From Zetaproteobacteria bacterium (GTDB lineage: Bacteria > Pseudomonadota > Zetaproteobacteria > Mariprofundales > Mariprofundaceae): a stretch of 22,186 nt of DNA. The translations under genes were made by a program, and so were the position numbers. The notes under the pieces are model-generated. The model was not told the origin of the DNA. It worked only from the letters and a program-made list of their open reading frames with translations, and did no database searches. Where the stretch lies: assembly GCA_021545665.1 (NCBI GenBank), contig JAJRTX010000061.1, positions 1 to 22,186 on the forward strand. The letters are read 5' to 3'. Of the stretch, positions 8,858 through 16,835 are shown in pieces. The stretch's first letter is position 1; each line of letters opens with the position of its first letter.

Positions 8858-9050
8858 ATGTGTTCTCCGTCAGGATGAATTCAACCTGCCCTGATCTCAA
8901 AATCAGTTGCAAAATATTCAGATCATAAGCCAATAACTCTACAGCGAGGACAAACCCGTCATGGAATGGGGTGCATGATGATTCCAAGCGCCTAAATTTC
9001 AACTCTGACATATACACCCTACATCCATATTCAATGTCGATTCTTGGCTG

Positions 9051-9086
9051 TACATTGATTGCTATACAATGTAGGATGTCCTACAT
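9051..9086. promoter_or_regulatory. Probable promoter/operator of the toxin-antitoxin operon
   Basis: Two inverted repeats lie just upstream of the antitoxin gene. The first is TACATTG (9051-9057) with CAATGTA (9067-9073). The second is ATGTAGGA-TG-TCCTACAT (9069-9086), an 8-2-8 palindrome. A -10-like TATACAAT (9063-9070) lies within the first repeat, placing transcription initiation inside the second. Such an arrangement fits autorepression by an antitoxin or antitoxin-toxin complex, as known for type II systems. A -35 box is not clear. Confidence 0.65.
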
Positions 9087-9108
9087 GATTCATTAAACAG
9101 GAGAATAT

Positions 9109-9357
9109 ATGCAGCAACTAGTTCCTATTCGCGATATGAATCAACACCTGTCTCGTTATATTGATATCGTTGAAAGTGGCGGTGATATCATCATTACCCG
9201 TCGAGGAAAACCCGTTGCGCGACTATCCGCAATCGCTCCATCCCATACCTTAACCGAAGAACAGCAAGAGGCGCTGCAACGCACCCTGGACAGGATGAAT
9301 TCAGGTCACCCTCTTGGTGGCGAACCGTTTGATCGGGACGCATCACATGAGCGCTGA
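9109..9357 (+). CDS. Type II antitoxin, Phd/YefM-like
   Basis: The 82-residue protein begins with the Phd/YefM-type DNA-binding domain: VPIRDMNQHLSRYIDIVESGG, read here as VPIRDMNQHLSRY then IDIVESGG, followed by IIITRRGKPVARL. The C-terminal half is charged and probably wraps the toxin. AGGAG precedes the ATG. The gene overlaps the PIN toxin gene by 11 bases. It should neutralise the toxin and repress the operon through the palindromes upstream. It could be called VapB in the broad sense; the fold seen is Phd-like. Confidence 0.9.
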   Translation: MQQLVPIRDMNQHLSRYIDIVESGGDIIITRRGKPVARLSAIAPSHTLTEEQQEALQRTLDRMNSGHPLGGEPFDRDASHER

Positions 9358-9760
9358 ACGTTACTGTCTGGACACCAATATACTGATCTACAGCATCGAC
9401 AGTCAGGCTGGAAACCGCCATCAGAATGCCATGAAACTCATGCAGAAAATGATGCTCAGCGATTGTGTTCTGACATTACAATCACTGTCTGAATTTTTCA
9501 GCGCGTCCACACGCAAGGGGAAAATGCCGAAACAGGAGGCGATCGCGCAAGTCGGCGACTGGATGACCCTGTTTCCTGTCGTCAATGCTGTACCAACCAC
9601 GCTAAATATGGCAATGAACGCGGTTCAGAAACACCAGTTCTCTTTCTGGGATGCCATGATACTGGAAACAGCGGTTCAGGCCGGAGTAACTCTTTTATAC
9701 AGTGAGGACATGCAGCACAAACAGACCTGGAAAGGCATGGTCATCGAAAACCCTTTTTAA
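9347..9760 (+). CDS. vapC: PIN-domain ribonuclease toxin (VapC-like)
   Basis: Starting at the ATG at 9347, which overlaps the antitoxin stop, the product is 137 residues: a complete PIN domain. The expected metal-binding acids are visible: D9 (CLDTNILIY), E49 (SLSEFF), D102 (FWDAM) and E120/D121 (LLYSEDM). It should act as a magnesium-dependent RNase on tRNA or other RNA when freed from the antitoxin. An in-frame ATG further upstream (9314) lies inside the antitoxin gene and is unlikely to be used. The intact acids and paired antitoxin suggest a working system; the RNA target cannot be read from sequence. Confidence 0.92.
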   Translation: MSAERYCLDTNILIYSIDSQAGNRHQNAMKLMQKMMLSDCVLTLQSLSEFFSASTRKGKMPKQEAIAQVGDWMTLFPVVNAVPTTLNMAMNAVQKHQFSFWDAMILETAVQAGVTLLYSEDMQHKQTWKGMVIENPF

Positions 9761-9936
9761 CCGGCAAGCAGAATAACTGGCATTGCTCTGGGTTCACCAA
9801 AATACAGGCTTGCATCACCAGTTATTATTGTTGATGGCATGCTACAGGCTGCCAGAAGCAGAGATCGACATCATTCTATAAGAGCTGCTGCCAATGCCAT
9901 TTCTCGTGAATCGATAGAGACTGACAGCTAGGTGTC
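9761..9936 (+). other. Gene-fragment region after the toxin
   Basis: After the toxin stop, an open frame runs to TAG at 9929-9931 with protein-like content (LGSPKYRLASPVIIVDG, AARSRDRHHSI, AANAISRES) but no good start or ribosome-binding site. It may belong to the decayed PIN gene next to it or to a lost antitoxin. I do not recognise it. Confidence 0.35.
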
Positions 9937-10128
9937 GGATGAAAATAATCAACATTTATGGAAACTGCTGACCGCCACCCTATGCGATATTGATTACCGG
10001 CGATCAATTATTACTAAAAAAACCCACCCGATTTCACCTACGTCATCACTGCACAATCTTTTCTTGCCTTGTCAAAACCGGGTGAACAACAGGGTCTTAT
10101 GAATGCCACTTGGCGGCTCAGGAATTAA
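9937..10128 (+). pseudogene. Remnant of a second PIN-domain toxin gene
   Basis: A frame beginning AILITGDQLLLK (9984 onward) carries the typical late PIN motif TGDxxLL. A different frame continues with PPDFTYVITAQSFLALSKPG, typical of a PIN C-terminus, and stops at 10126-10128. The two join perfectly if one A is removed from the A7 run at 10016-10022. Upstream, DENNQHLWKLL in a third frame may be more of the same gene, implying a further shift. No start codon or N-terminal catalytic half survives. Its end overlaps the yajQ stop by a few bases. Alternatively, the A7 lesion could be a sequencing error, but the missing N-terminus still makes it a remnant. Confidence 0.65.
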
Positions 10129-10610
10129 TCTCTGAAGTTGGTAAATGAGAGCGGTCGATCTGTATCCATAGTCCTCACCAGGGCCATAACCGCCTGCAAG
10201 TCGTCACGTTTTTTGCCGTTTACGCGCACCTGATCCCCCTGAATGGAAGCTTGTACTTTCATTTTTTTATTTTTTATTTCCTTGACGATTTTCCTGGCCA
10301 GTTCGATGCTTACACCCTGCTTGATCAAAATACTCTGCCGCTTGCAGCCACCACTGGCATCTTCAGCTTCATTATATTCCAAACATGATGGTTGCAGTTT
10401 TCGCCTCACCAGTTTGGCACGCAGAATCTCAGTCACCGTGTTCAGTTTATTGATGTCATCACCAATCACTATAATGTTGTTATCAGTTAATTCGATACTG
10501 GCCTTACTGCCTTTAAAATCATAACGCGTGGTGATTTCCTTAATCACCTGATTTACTGCATTACTCATCTCCTGCATATTTGTTTCACTCACAATATCAA
10601 AGCTGGGCAT
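10125..10610 (-). CDS. yajQ: YajQ-family nucleotide-binding protein
   Basis: The 161-residue product starts MPSFDIVSETNMQEM and contains TTRYDFKGSKASIEL, QSILIKQGVSIELARKIVK and RVNGKKRDDLQ, all typical of the YajQ/DUF520 family. Members bind nucleotides; in some bacteria they bind cyclic di-GMP or affect viral or virulence gene expression, so the role here is open. The ATG at 10610 is chosen over one at 10646 because it follows GGAG at a nine-base spacing and matches the family N-terminus. It is divergent from the M23 peptidase gene. Confidence 0.95.
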   Translation of the reverse strand: MPSFDIVSETNMQEMSNAVNQVIKEITTRYDFKGSKASIELTDNNIIVIGDDINKLNTVTEILRAKLVRRKLQPSCLEYNEAEDASGGCKRQSILIKQGVSIELARKIVKEIKNKKMKVQASIQGDQVRVNGKKRDDLQAVMALVRTMDTDRPLSFTNFRD

Positions 10611-10664
10611 CTTGCTGGACTCCTGAAAAAATAATTTCAAAAACAAATTCTGCCGCTTACGGCT

Positions 10665-10693
10665 TTGACAAGCAATCCGCCAGACTTAAGCAT
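10665..10693 (+). promoter_or_regulatory. Possible promoter of the M23-kds-lpt operon
   Basis: A consensus TTGACA (10665-10670) lies upstream of the peptidase gene, with weak -10 candidates TTAAGC (15-base spacing) or AAGCAT (17-base spacing). The -35 match is good, the -10 poor. It sits in the gap between divergent yajQ and the peptidase. Confidence 0.35.
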
Positions 10694-10700
10694 GCGTGCA

Positions 10701-10706
10701 GAGGAG
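10701..10706 (+). promoter_or_regulatory. Ribosome-binding site fixing the TTG start of the M23 peptidase
   Basis: GAGGAG, seven bases before TTG at 10714. It falls inside the reading frame of the alternative GTG start at 10696, which argues against that start. Confidence 0.6.
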
Positions 10707-10713
10707 TTCACCG

Positions 10714-12069
10714 TTGCCAAAAGCATTTAATCATGATTTCTCAGATCAAAGCCCCTCCGACCCGGACAACTCATCTGTGTTGCCTGGTCGGCACCGTGTG
10801 CCTTCACCCGGCTGGTTTCCCCTGTTAGGAGCAGTGCTGGGCTTTATTTTCATTCTGATTCTGATTAGCACAGGAGGTAACAATGTTGATGCTAACTCAG
10901 CAAGACAACACGAAGAATGGCTTCCCCCGGCTTTAACTAAAATTACTGATCAGCCTGTTGAAGAAAGTCTTTTAAATTCTCAATCAACAAGACTGAAGTC
11001 TGGTGATAATACTATTTCAGCACTGGGCAGACTGGGCTTTAATGCCTCGACAAGTATTAACATCATCAATGCGGCAAAGAAAACTTACAACCTGAAAGAT
11101 ATTCATGCAGGGCACCTATTTAAACGGCATGACAGTACAGACGGTATAGATGTTTATTATAATATTGATGGAACAGGCCGCTTGCATCTGCATCAGATAA
11201 AAGGCCAGCATGAATGGCTCGCAGAGATAGAAAAACGTGAGATATTCAGCCGCCAGCGTATAGTTTCCGGTGTTGTTCATGACAGCCTTTTTAGAGCTGG
11301 TGCCGATATCGGGCTTGATCAGCGTACGATTATGAATCTGGTAGACATCTTTGCCTGGGACATTGATTTTGCACGTGACATGCGCGATGGCGACACCTTC
11401 AAAACATTGTATGAAGAACGTTTTGATGATGAAGGTAAACCGCTGGAAAGTACAATTCTTGCCGCTGAATTTACCAATCAGGGAAAAACCTATAAGGCAG
11501 TACGCTATGAACAGCTGAATGGCAAAGTAGGTTATTTCACTCCCGGCGGAAAAAGCATGCGTAAAGCTTATCTGAAAGCACCGGTAAAATTTTCCCGCAT
11601 CTCATCACGCTTCAGACTAAAGCGTAAACACCCGATTTTGGGTTATACCCGTGCTCATCGTGGTGTGGATTATGCAGCTCCAAGCGGCACGCACATCCAT
11701 TCTATTGGTGATGGCAAGGTCATTTTTGTCGGCTGGAAAAATGGCTATGGGCGTTTTATTCTGATTCGTCACAGCAATCACAACCATTCAACAGCTTATG
11801 CTCATATGCGCCGCTATGCACGCGGCATCCGCAAGGGCCAACACGTCAAACAGGGACAGGTTATTGGCTATGTTGGCATGAGTGGGCTGGCTACCGGTCC
11901 ACATCTGCATTTTGAGTTTCGTTCCCGTGGCCGGGCCGTCAACCCGCTTACTGTAAAACACCCACCTGCAAAACCGGTGGCAAAAGCAGAACGGACACGT
12001 TTCCATGAGCAAGCCACACCTTTGCTGTCTCAATTAAAAAATTCCACATTACAACCGACCTGGGGCTAA
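10714..12069 (+). CDS. M23-family peptidoglycan endopeptidase, membrane anchored
   Basis: A 451-residue protein with a cytoplasmic start, one membrane segment (about 34-53) and a periplasmic region with an OapA/MepM-like middle part. It ends in a LytM/M23 domain with all zinc and catalytic residues: HRGVD (H315, D319), AYAH (H364) and GPHLHFE (H397, H399). It should cut peptide cross-links in the cell wall. The start is taken as TTG at 10714 because GAGGAG (10701-10706) stands seven bases before it; GTG at 10696 is in frame but has no such site. The stop overlaps the kdsD start (TAATG), so the peptidase leads the LPS operon and may be co-expressed with it. Confidence 0.93.
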   Translation: MPKAFNHDFSDQSPSDPDNSSVLPGRHRVPSPGWFPLLGAVLGFIFILILISTGGNNVDANSARQHEEWLPPALTKITDQPVEESLLNSQSTRLKSGDNTISALGRLGFNASTSINIINAAKKTYNLKDIHAGHLFKRHDSTDGIDVYYNIDGTGRLHLHQIKGQHEWLAEIEKREIFSRQRIVSGVVHDSLFRAGADIGLDQRTIMNLVDIFAWDIDFARDMRDGDTFKTLYEERFDDEGKPLESTILAAEFTNQGKTYKAVRYEQLNGKVGYFTPGGKSMRKAYLKAPVKFSRISSRFRLKRKHPILGYTRAHRGVDYAAPSGTHIHSIGDGKVIFVGWKNGYGRFILIRHSNHNHSTAYAHMRRYARGIRKGQHVKQGQVIGYVGMSGLATGPHLHFEFRSRGRAVNPLTVKHPPAKPVAKAERTRFHEQATPLLSQLKNSTLQPTWG

Positions 12070-13055
12070 TGAATACCACCGCAATACATACAGATCAGCA
12101 AGCCTGGCTGGATCAGGCCAAAGATGTACTGGACATCGAAATAGCCGCTCTGGAAGCCCAGCGTCAGGTGTTGGGTATTGAATTTGCACTGGCTGTTAAA
12201 TCAATTCTGGATATTGAAGGGCGGCTGGTTGTCGTCGGCATGGGTAAATCCGGCATTATTGCCAAAAAGATTGCTGCCACTTTTGCATCTACAGGTACGC
12301 CTGCTTTTTTTGTTCATGCAGCTGAGGCTCAGCATGGCGATCTCGGCATGATTACCGGAAACGATGCTGTTCTCGCCCTGTCGCACAGCGGAGAAACATC
12401 TGAAGTTTGCGGCCTGTTACCGGAAATTCGGCGGCGTGGTGCAAAAGTTATTTGCATTACAGGCCAGAAGAAATCAACGCTGGCACAGCATGCTGATATT
12501 GTACTGCATATCCCCGTTACGCAGGAAGCTTGCCCGATGAATCTGGCCCCCACAGCTTCAACAACAGCCTCCCTTGCGCTGGGCGATGCACTGGCAGTCG
12601 TTGTTCTCAAACAACGTGGTTTTCATGAGCAAGATTTTGCCCGTGTTCATCCGGCAGGAAATTTAGGCCGTAAATTATTGCGCGTAGTTGATATTATGCA
12701 TCAGAATGAAGAATTGCCTATGGTTGCTATCAATGCCTCACTGCGCGATGCGATTATGGTGATGAGCAGTCACCGGCTCGGGATCACCGGCATCATAGAC
12801 AAAACGAAATTGGCAGGCTGCCTCAGTGACGGTGACCTGCGCCGAATTCTGCAATCGGGTCATATGGAACTGGATGCGCCTGTGCGTGAACTGATGCATG
12901 GTAATCCCAGGCGGATCAGCAGCGGCAAGCTGGCCAGTGAGGCCTTACGGATTATGGAGGAGTATAAAATTATGGTTTTGTTTGTGATCGACGATCAACA
13001 GCAGACGGTCGGCATTATTCACATGCATGATATTCTACAGGCCGGTATTGCATGA
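12069..13055 (+). CDS. kdsD: Arabinose-5-phosphate isomerase
   Basis: The 328-residue enzyme interconverts D-ribulose 5-phosphate and D-arabinose 5-phosphate, the first step toward Kdo in the cytoplasm. An N-terminal SIS sugar-isomerase domain shows VVGMGKSGIIAKKIAATFASTGTP (in pieces: VVGMGKSG, then KKIAATFASTGTP), HAAEAQHGDLG, LSHSGET and NLAPTASTTASLALGDALA. Two CBS domains fill about residues 207-328 (VDIMHQNEELP, GCLSDGDLRR, VRELMHGNP). The length is typical for the SIS-CBS-CBS form. Start and stop overlap the neighbours by one and four bases. Confidence 0.96.
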   Translation: MNTTAIHTDQQAWLDQAKDVLDIEIAALEAQRQVLGIEFALAVKSILDIEGRLVVVGMGKSGIIAKKIAATFASTGTPAFFVHAAEAQHGDLGMITGNDAVLALSHSGETSEVCGLLPEIRRRGAKVICITGQKKSTLAQHADIVLHIPVTQEACPMNLAPTASTTASLALGDALAVVVLKQRGFHEQDFARVHPAGNLGRKLLRVVDIMHQNEELPMVAINASLRDAIMVMSSHRLGITGIIDKTKLAGCLSDGDLRRILQSGHMELDAPVRELMHGNPRRISSGKLASEALRIMEEYKIMVLFVIDDQQQTVGIIHMHDILQAGIA

Positions 13056-13624
13056 GCCGGAAAACCGGTTTCGATTTCCCCCGTGACAAGGCGTCTGATA
13101 TCCGTATGCTGATTCTAGATGTTGATGGTGTGATGACTGATGGTTCGATTATTATGGATAAACATGGTGATGAATTGAAAGCGTTTAATGTGCGTGATGG
13201 TCACGGCATCAAGCTGCTGCAACGGGCCGGGATTCAGGTGGCCATCATTACCGGTCGTAACTCTGCTGTTGTTGCAGCCCGAGCCCGCGATCTCGGAATT
13301 AAATATGTAATTCAGGGCTGCCTGAACAAAGCGGAAGGCCTGACTAAACTGGTTGCCAGTACCGGCATTCGTGCTGACCAGTGCGCTATGATGGGTGATG
13401 ACGTTCTCGATCTGCCGCCTATGTACCAATGTGCCCTGAGCCTTACCCCGTGTGATGCACATCGGTCGGTTCTGGCTTACGCAGACTGGTCTTCTGATTT
13501 TGCAGGCGGGCGCGGTGCGATCAGGCAGGCTGCCGAGGGAATGATTCTGGCTACAGATGCATGGACATCTGTGATTGAAGATCGATATAAGGTTTCGCCA
13601 TCCGATTGTGGCTGGCAGAATTGA
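13052..13624 (+). CDS. kdsC: 3-deoxy-D-manno-octulosonate 8-phosphate phosphatase
   Basis: The 190-residue HAD-superfamily phosphatase releases phosphate from Kdo 8-phosphate to give free Kdo. The catalytic motif is LDVDGVMTDG (D23, D25), followed by FNVRDGHGIKLL, the second HAD motif AIITGRNS, a conserved Lys in CLNKAEGL and the metal-binding MMGDDVLDLPP. No cap domain is present, as usual for KdsC tetramers. It overlaps kdsD by ATGA, directly after the enzyme catalysing the first step of the same pathway. The 46-base gap to lptC is the largest in the operon. Confidence 0.96.
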   Translation: MSRKTGFDFPRDKASDIRMLILDVDGVMTDGSIIMDKHGDELKAFNVRDGHGIKLLQRAGIQVAIITGRNSAVVAARARDLGIKYVIQGCLNKAEGLTKLVASTGIRADQCAMMGDDVLDLPPMYQCALSLTPCDAHRSVLAYADWSSDFAGGRGAIRQAAEGMILATDAWTSVIEDRYKVSPSDCGWQN

Positions 13625-13670
13625 ACAAGGAAGAGATGCCTGACCCGAACATTACAACCAACCAGCAATC

Positions 13671-14246
13671 ATGACACGACACGCATGGCGGATAGCAAAA
13701 TGGACCAGCCTTACTGTTTCAGCAGGTAGTGTAATTCTGGCCGTCATTTTGATTGGGATGGAAAGCCCTGCTGAGTTGACCACCACAGAAACAGACAAAG
13801 AACAACCACAAACCAGAGTTGAAAGCCCGGTGCTTGTCGAGCGTAAAGATGGACAGATTGTCTGGCAATTGCGCGCAGCGGAGGCCAGACAACAACTGGA
13901 TGGAAGAATGCTGTTGAGCAATCCGAGACTTTTACTGTTCACCAAAGATGAACGTGAAATTCCCATTGAGAGTGACAAAGCCTGGCTTGATCCTGTAAAA
14001 CGAAATATTCATTTTCAGGATAACGTAGTCATTCATTACGAATCCTGGGATTTATATACTGAAACCATGATCTATGAAAGTGGCACAGATGAAATGTATA
14101 TGCCGGAGGCTTTCAGGATCCAGGGTGAAACACTGCGTGCACATGGAAAGGATTTACGCTTGAATAGACAGACTGAACAGGTCACAGTAGATAAAGGTAT
14201 CTGGATCGAAGATAGTAACCCGCAATGGCAAGGAGTAATACCATGA
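13671..14246 (+). CDS. lptC: LPS export protein LptC
   Basis: The 191-residue protein has a single N-terminal membrane anchor (about 10-29) and a periplasmic beta-jellyroll region, the LptC/OstA-like fold. The repeated pattern of beta strands includes ESDKAWLDPVKRNIHFQDNV and GTDEMYMPEAFRIQGETLRA, cited here only by position about 95-170. It links the LptB2FG transporter to the LptA bridge. Sequence conservation in LptC is low, so the call leans on layout and on neighbours kdsC, lptA and lptB. Its stop overlaps the lptA start as ATGA (14243-14246). Confidence 0.88.
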   Translation: MTRHAWRIAKWTSLTVSAGSVILAVILIGMESPAELTTTETDKEQPQTRVESPVLVERKDGQIVWQLRAAEARQQLDGRMLLSNPRLLLFTKDEREIPIESDKAWLDPVKRNIHFQDNVVIHYESWDLYTETMIYESGTDEMYMPEAFRIQGETLRAHGKDLRLNRQTEQVTVDKGIWIEDSNPQWQGVIP

Positions 14247-14728
14247 TTATGCGCATCATTATAACGTTAGCATTGATGCTGCTGCCGAGTTTTTTGTGGG
14301 CAGGTACCATGCAAATCGAAGCAGAAAAAATGACTTTTTTTCATAAGGAAAACAAGGCTGAATTCACCGGCAATGTACAGGTAAAACGTGATGAATTTAT
14401 CATGAACTGTGACCGTTTGGTGGTGCATTACAGTGAAGGCGAAAATACTCAGATGGAATCTGTTGATGCCTTTGGTCATGTCACCATGATTCAGGGCGAT
14501 AGAAAAGGCCATGCTGATACTGCCAGACTGGATCAGAAAGAGAATACTTTGACGCTAAAAGGTCATGCCGTACTTGAACAACCCGGTGGCCGCATTGAAG
14601 GTGAAACAATTATCCATAATATGTCCAGTGAGAAAACCGAAGTGCATCCGGTTAAAGGCGGCAGAACTCACATGACAATTGAGACGGGTGACAAAGGCAA
14701 TAAACTACTACCGGCACCGGGGAAATAA
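14243..14728 (+). CDS. lptA: LPS periplasmic bridge protein LptA
   Basis: A 161-residue secreted protein: signal peptide 1-20 (MIMRIIITLALM..., cleavage after SFLWA) and an OstA-like domain with typical motifs IEAEKMTF, KAEFTGNVQVKRDEF, CDRLVVHY and ALEQ-like VLEQPGG. LptA monomers form the periplasmic bridge carrying LPS from the inner to the outer membrane. The ATG at 14243 is preferred to the one at 14225: AAGGAG (14230-14235) lies seven bases before it, it overlaps the lptC stop, and it puts the signal peptide at the very start. The gene is immediately followed by lptB. Confidence 0.94.
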   Translation: MIMRIIITLALMLLPSFLWAGTMQIEAEKMTFFHKENKAEFTGNVQVKRDEFIMNCDRLVVHYSEGENTQMESVDAFGHVTMIQGDRKGHADTARLDQKENTLTLKGHAVLEQPGGRIEGETIIHNMSSEKTEVHPVKGGRTHMTIETGDKGNKLLPAPGK

Positions 14729-15460
14729 GTGTCTACAATCCATCATTTATCAGCGCGGGGACTGAGCAAATCCTACCGCAGAAAGACTGTGGTTTCCGAT
14801 GTTGATATTGATGTCTATTCAGGTGAATGTATAGGCCTTCTGGGCCCCAATGGTGCTGGCAAAACAACCTGTTTTTATATGGTTTGCGGACTGGTTCCCG
14901 CTAATACCGGAAAAGTGTCGCTGGATGATCAGGAGATTACTCGTCTGCCCATGCATATCCGTGCCAGGAAAGGTATTGGTTATCTACCTCAGGAAGCCAG
15001 TATATTTCGAAAGCTCACTGTACGTGAAAATCTGCTGGCTATTTTTGAAACACTAAAATTACCAGATACTCAAATTGAAGAAGAGATGGAAGAATTACTG
15101 ATTGATCTGGGCATAGAAGGCGTTCAGCATCAGAAAGCCTATACTCTCTCCGGTGGTCAGAGGCGACGAACTGAAATTGCCCGCGCACTGGTTTCCAAAC
15201 CTCGTTTTTTACTGCTGGATGAACCCTTTGCCGGAGTTGATCCGATTGCAGTTGAAGATATTCAGACCATTATCGCTGAGTTACGAAGTAAAAATATTGG
15301 CATTCTGATCACAGACCATAATGTGCGCGACACCCTTTCTATTTGTGATCGGGCTTATTTGATGAACGAAGGTGAAATTATTGTGCAGGGCACATCTGAA
15401 GAAATTATTGCTCACCCGGATGCACGTCGCCTGTATCTGGGTGAAAGTTTTTCCATGTAG
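14729..15460 (+). CDS. lptB: LPS export ABC transporter ATP-binding protein LptB
   Basis: The 243-residue ATPase has Walker A GPNGAGKTT (39-47), Q-loop region LPQEASIF, ABC signature LSGGQRRR (140-147), Walker B LLLDEP (D164, E165), D-loop GVDP and the H-loop ITDH (H197). It powers extraction of LPS from the inner membrane with LptF, LptG and LptC; lptFG are not in this window. The GTG start directly follows the lptA TAA, with GGGGAAA as ribosome-binding site. In many proteobacteria rpoN comes next; here it does not. Confidence 0.97.
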   Translation: MSTIHHLSARGLSKSYRRKTVVSDVDIDVYSGECIGLLGPNGAGKTTCFYMVCGLVPANTGKVSLDDQEITRLPMHIRARKGIGYLPQEASIFRKLTVRENLLAIFETLKLPDTQIEEEMEELLIDLGIEGVQHQKAYTLSGGQRRRTEIARALVSKPRFLLLDEPFAGVDPIAVEDIQTIIAELRSKNIGILITDHNVRDTLSICDRAYLMNEGEIIVQGTSEEIIAHPDARRLYLGESFSM

Positions 15461-15501
15461 GCCATGAGACTATGGCAGTATTCGTGACGCCAGTCATGGC
15501 C
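15460..15501 (+). terminator. Imperfect stem-loop after lptB
   Basis: GGCCATGAGACT (15460-15471) and AGTCATGGCC (15492-15501) can pair with a two-base bulge across a loop of about 20 bases. There is no following T-run, so it is a weak intrinsic terminator at best; it may instead be an mRNA-stabilising or regulatory structure between lptB and ubiX. Confidence 0.3.
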
Positions 15502-15580
15502 TGATGATACACTAAAACATATCATTGCCCCGGAAACAGATGAGATACATTCTATTCGGAAATTCAGGAGAACACGTTAC

Positions 15581-16201
15581 ATGAGTTTACCTGCTGCAAA
15601 AAAAGAGCAGATCATTGTCGCCATCACTGGTGCATCTGGCGCGGCCTATGGGCTTCGGCTTGTTCAAAGGCTTGCCCAGGCAGGCGTTTTTCAACATTTG
15701 CTATTATCTGATACTGCCCGGATAGTGATTAAACAGGAAACTGACCTTGATCTGCCGACCGTCCCTGAAGACAGTGCCATTACACTTGCACATCATCTTG
15801 ATTTTCCTGAGAAATTGATTAAATGCTATGGATTGGAAGACTGGTTTTCACCTGCAGCATCAGGCTCCGCTGACATCAGGCAAATGGTTATTATCCCTTG
15901 CTCCATGGGTTCCTTGGCCCGCATTGCAAGTGGTGTCTCTGACAATCTGATCGACCGTGCTGCCGATGTTATGCTAAAAGAAAGCCGACAACTGATTCTG
16001 GTGCCCCGTGAAACGCCATTATCAACCATTCACCTGGAAAATATGCTGAAACTGGCTCGCATGGGCGCACATATTATTCCGGCTATGCCGGGCTTTTATC
16101 ATCGCCCGCAATCATTGGACGACATTATAGATTTTCTTGTAAATCGTGTTCTTGATCATCTTGAAGTGCCTTATTCCGAGGTTCAGCAATGGGGCATTTA
16201 A
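15581..16201 (+). CDS. ubiX: Flavin prenyltransferase UbiX
   Basis: The 206-residue protein makes prenylated FMN, the cofactor used by the UbiD decarboxylase in ubiquinone synthesis. FMN-binding and active-site motifs are clear: ITGASGAAYG (about 15-24), AASGSADIRQMVIIPCSMGSL, cited in pieces as SGSADIRQM and IIPCSM, then RAADVMLKE, VPRETPLSTIHLENM and PGFYHRPQSLDDI. An AGGAG precedes the ATG. It has its own 120-base upstream gap after lptB, and its end overlaps the next gene by 13 bases. Confidence 0.96.
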   Translation: MSLPAAKKEQIIVAITGASGAAYGLRLVQRLAQAGVFQHLLLSDTARIVIKQETDLDLPTVPEDSAITLAHHLDFPEKLIKCYGLEDWFSPAASGSADIRQMVIIPCSMGSLARIASGVSDNLIDRAADVMLKESRQLILVPRETPLSTIHLENMLKLARMGAHIIPAMPGFYHRPQSLDDIIDFLVNRVLDHLEVPYSEVQQWGI

Positions 16202-16815
16202 CTCGCCAGCAAAATAGAATATTTATCCTGCTGCTATCGTTATGCTTAAGTGGCTGCGCAGCAGCAACAGCTATCGCAGTTGTTCCGGGAGCATTATTTG
16301 AAGCTGTTGCAGACCAGTTTGTTGGCGAAGAGGAGAGCTTCTCCAGTAGTATGAAATCAACACTTGTAGCCACACAGCTGAGCTTGCGGAGTATGAAACT
16401 TGATGTGGATGTACTTGAAATTCAGCAGGAGGGAGGATATGGCATAGCCTTCGGTGATGCTAGGCTGGACGGTTCAATCACTCTGAAAAAACAGACTGCG
16501 CGCCTGACCACTATCTATGTCAAAGCCCGGGGCACAACACGTGAAGAATCAGTGGAACGTGCAATTATTGAATCCATACGCACCAAAATAAAATCGATCC
16601 CCCGGAACAAGCGTTTCCAAAAAGCCGGTTATCATAACCTGCGTGAAAAACCGACCATCAAATCGACACATCTGGGCTGGTTTCGCCCCGGCGCACATCT
16701 GAAAGCATATAAGAGCGGCACGCAAGACTGGTTGAGAATTAAGCTTCCATCAGGAAAAACAGCATATTTGAAAGGCTCAATAAAAAGTAAAATCGTGCAT
16801 AAGGCAAAGCTCTAA
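16189..16815 (+). CDS. Lipoprotein with DUF3568-like and SH3-like regions
   Basis: The 208-residue protein begins with a lipoprotein signal: hydrophobic IFILLLSLCLSGC with lipobox LSGC and modified Cys at 23. Residues about 50-150 resemble DUF3568 lipoproteins (alternating beta strands, LDGSITLKKQTARLTTIYV). The final 60 residues (NLREKPTIKST, LKAYKSGTQDWLRI, GKTAYLKGS) look like a bacterial SH3 domain. It probably sits in the periplasm on a membrane. The start overlaps the end of ubiX by 13 bases, and a ubiK-like gene follows 20 bases later, so co-expression with ubiquinone genes is likely, although a functional link is only inferred. Confidence 0.78.
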   Translation: MGHLTRQQNRIFILLLSLCLSGCAAATAIAVVPGALFEAVADQFVGEEESFSSSMKSTLVATQLSLRSMKLDVDVLEIQQEGGYGIAFGDARLDGSITLKKQTARLTTIYVKARGTTREESVERAIIESIRTKIKSIPRNKRFQKAGYHNLREKPTIKSTHLGWFRPGAHLKAYKSGTQDWLRIKLPSGKTAYLKGSIKSKIVHKAKL

Positions 16816-16835
16816 AACAACAATGGAGAAATAAT

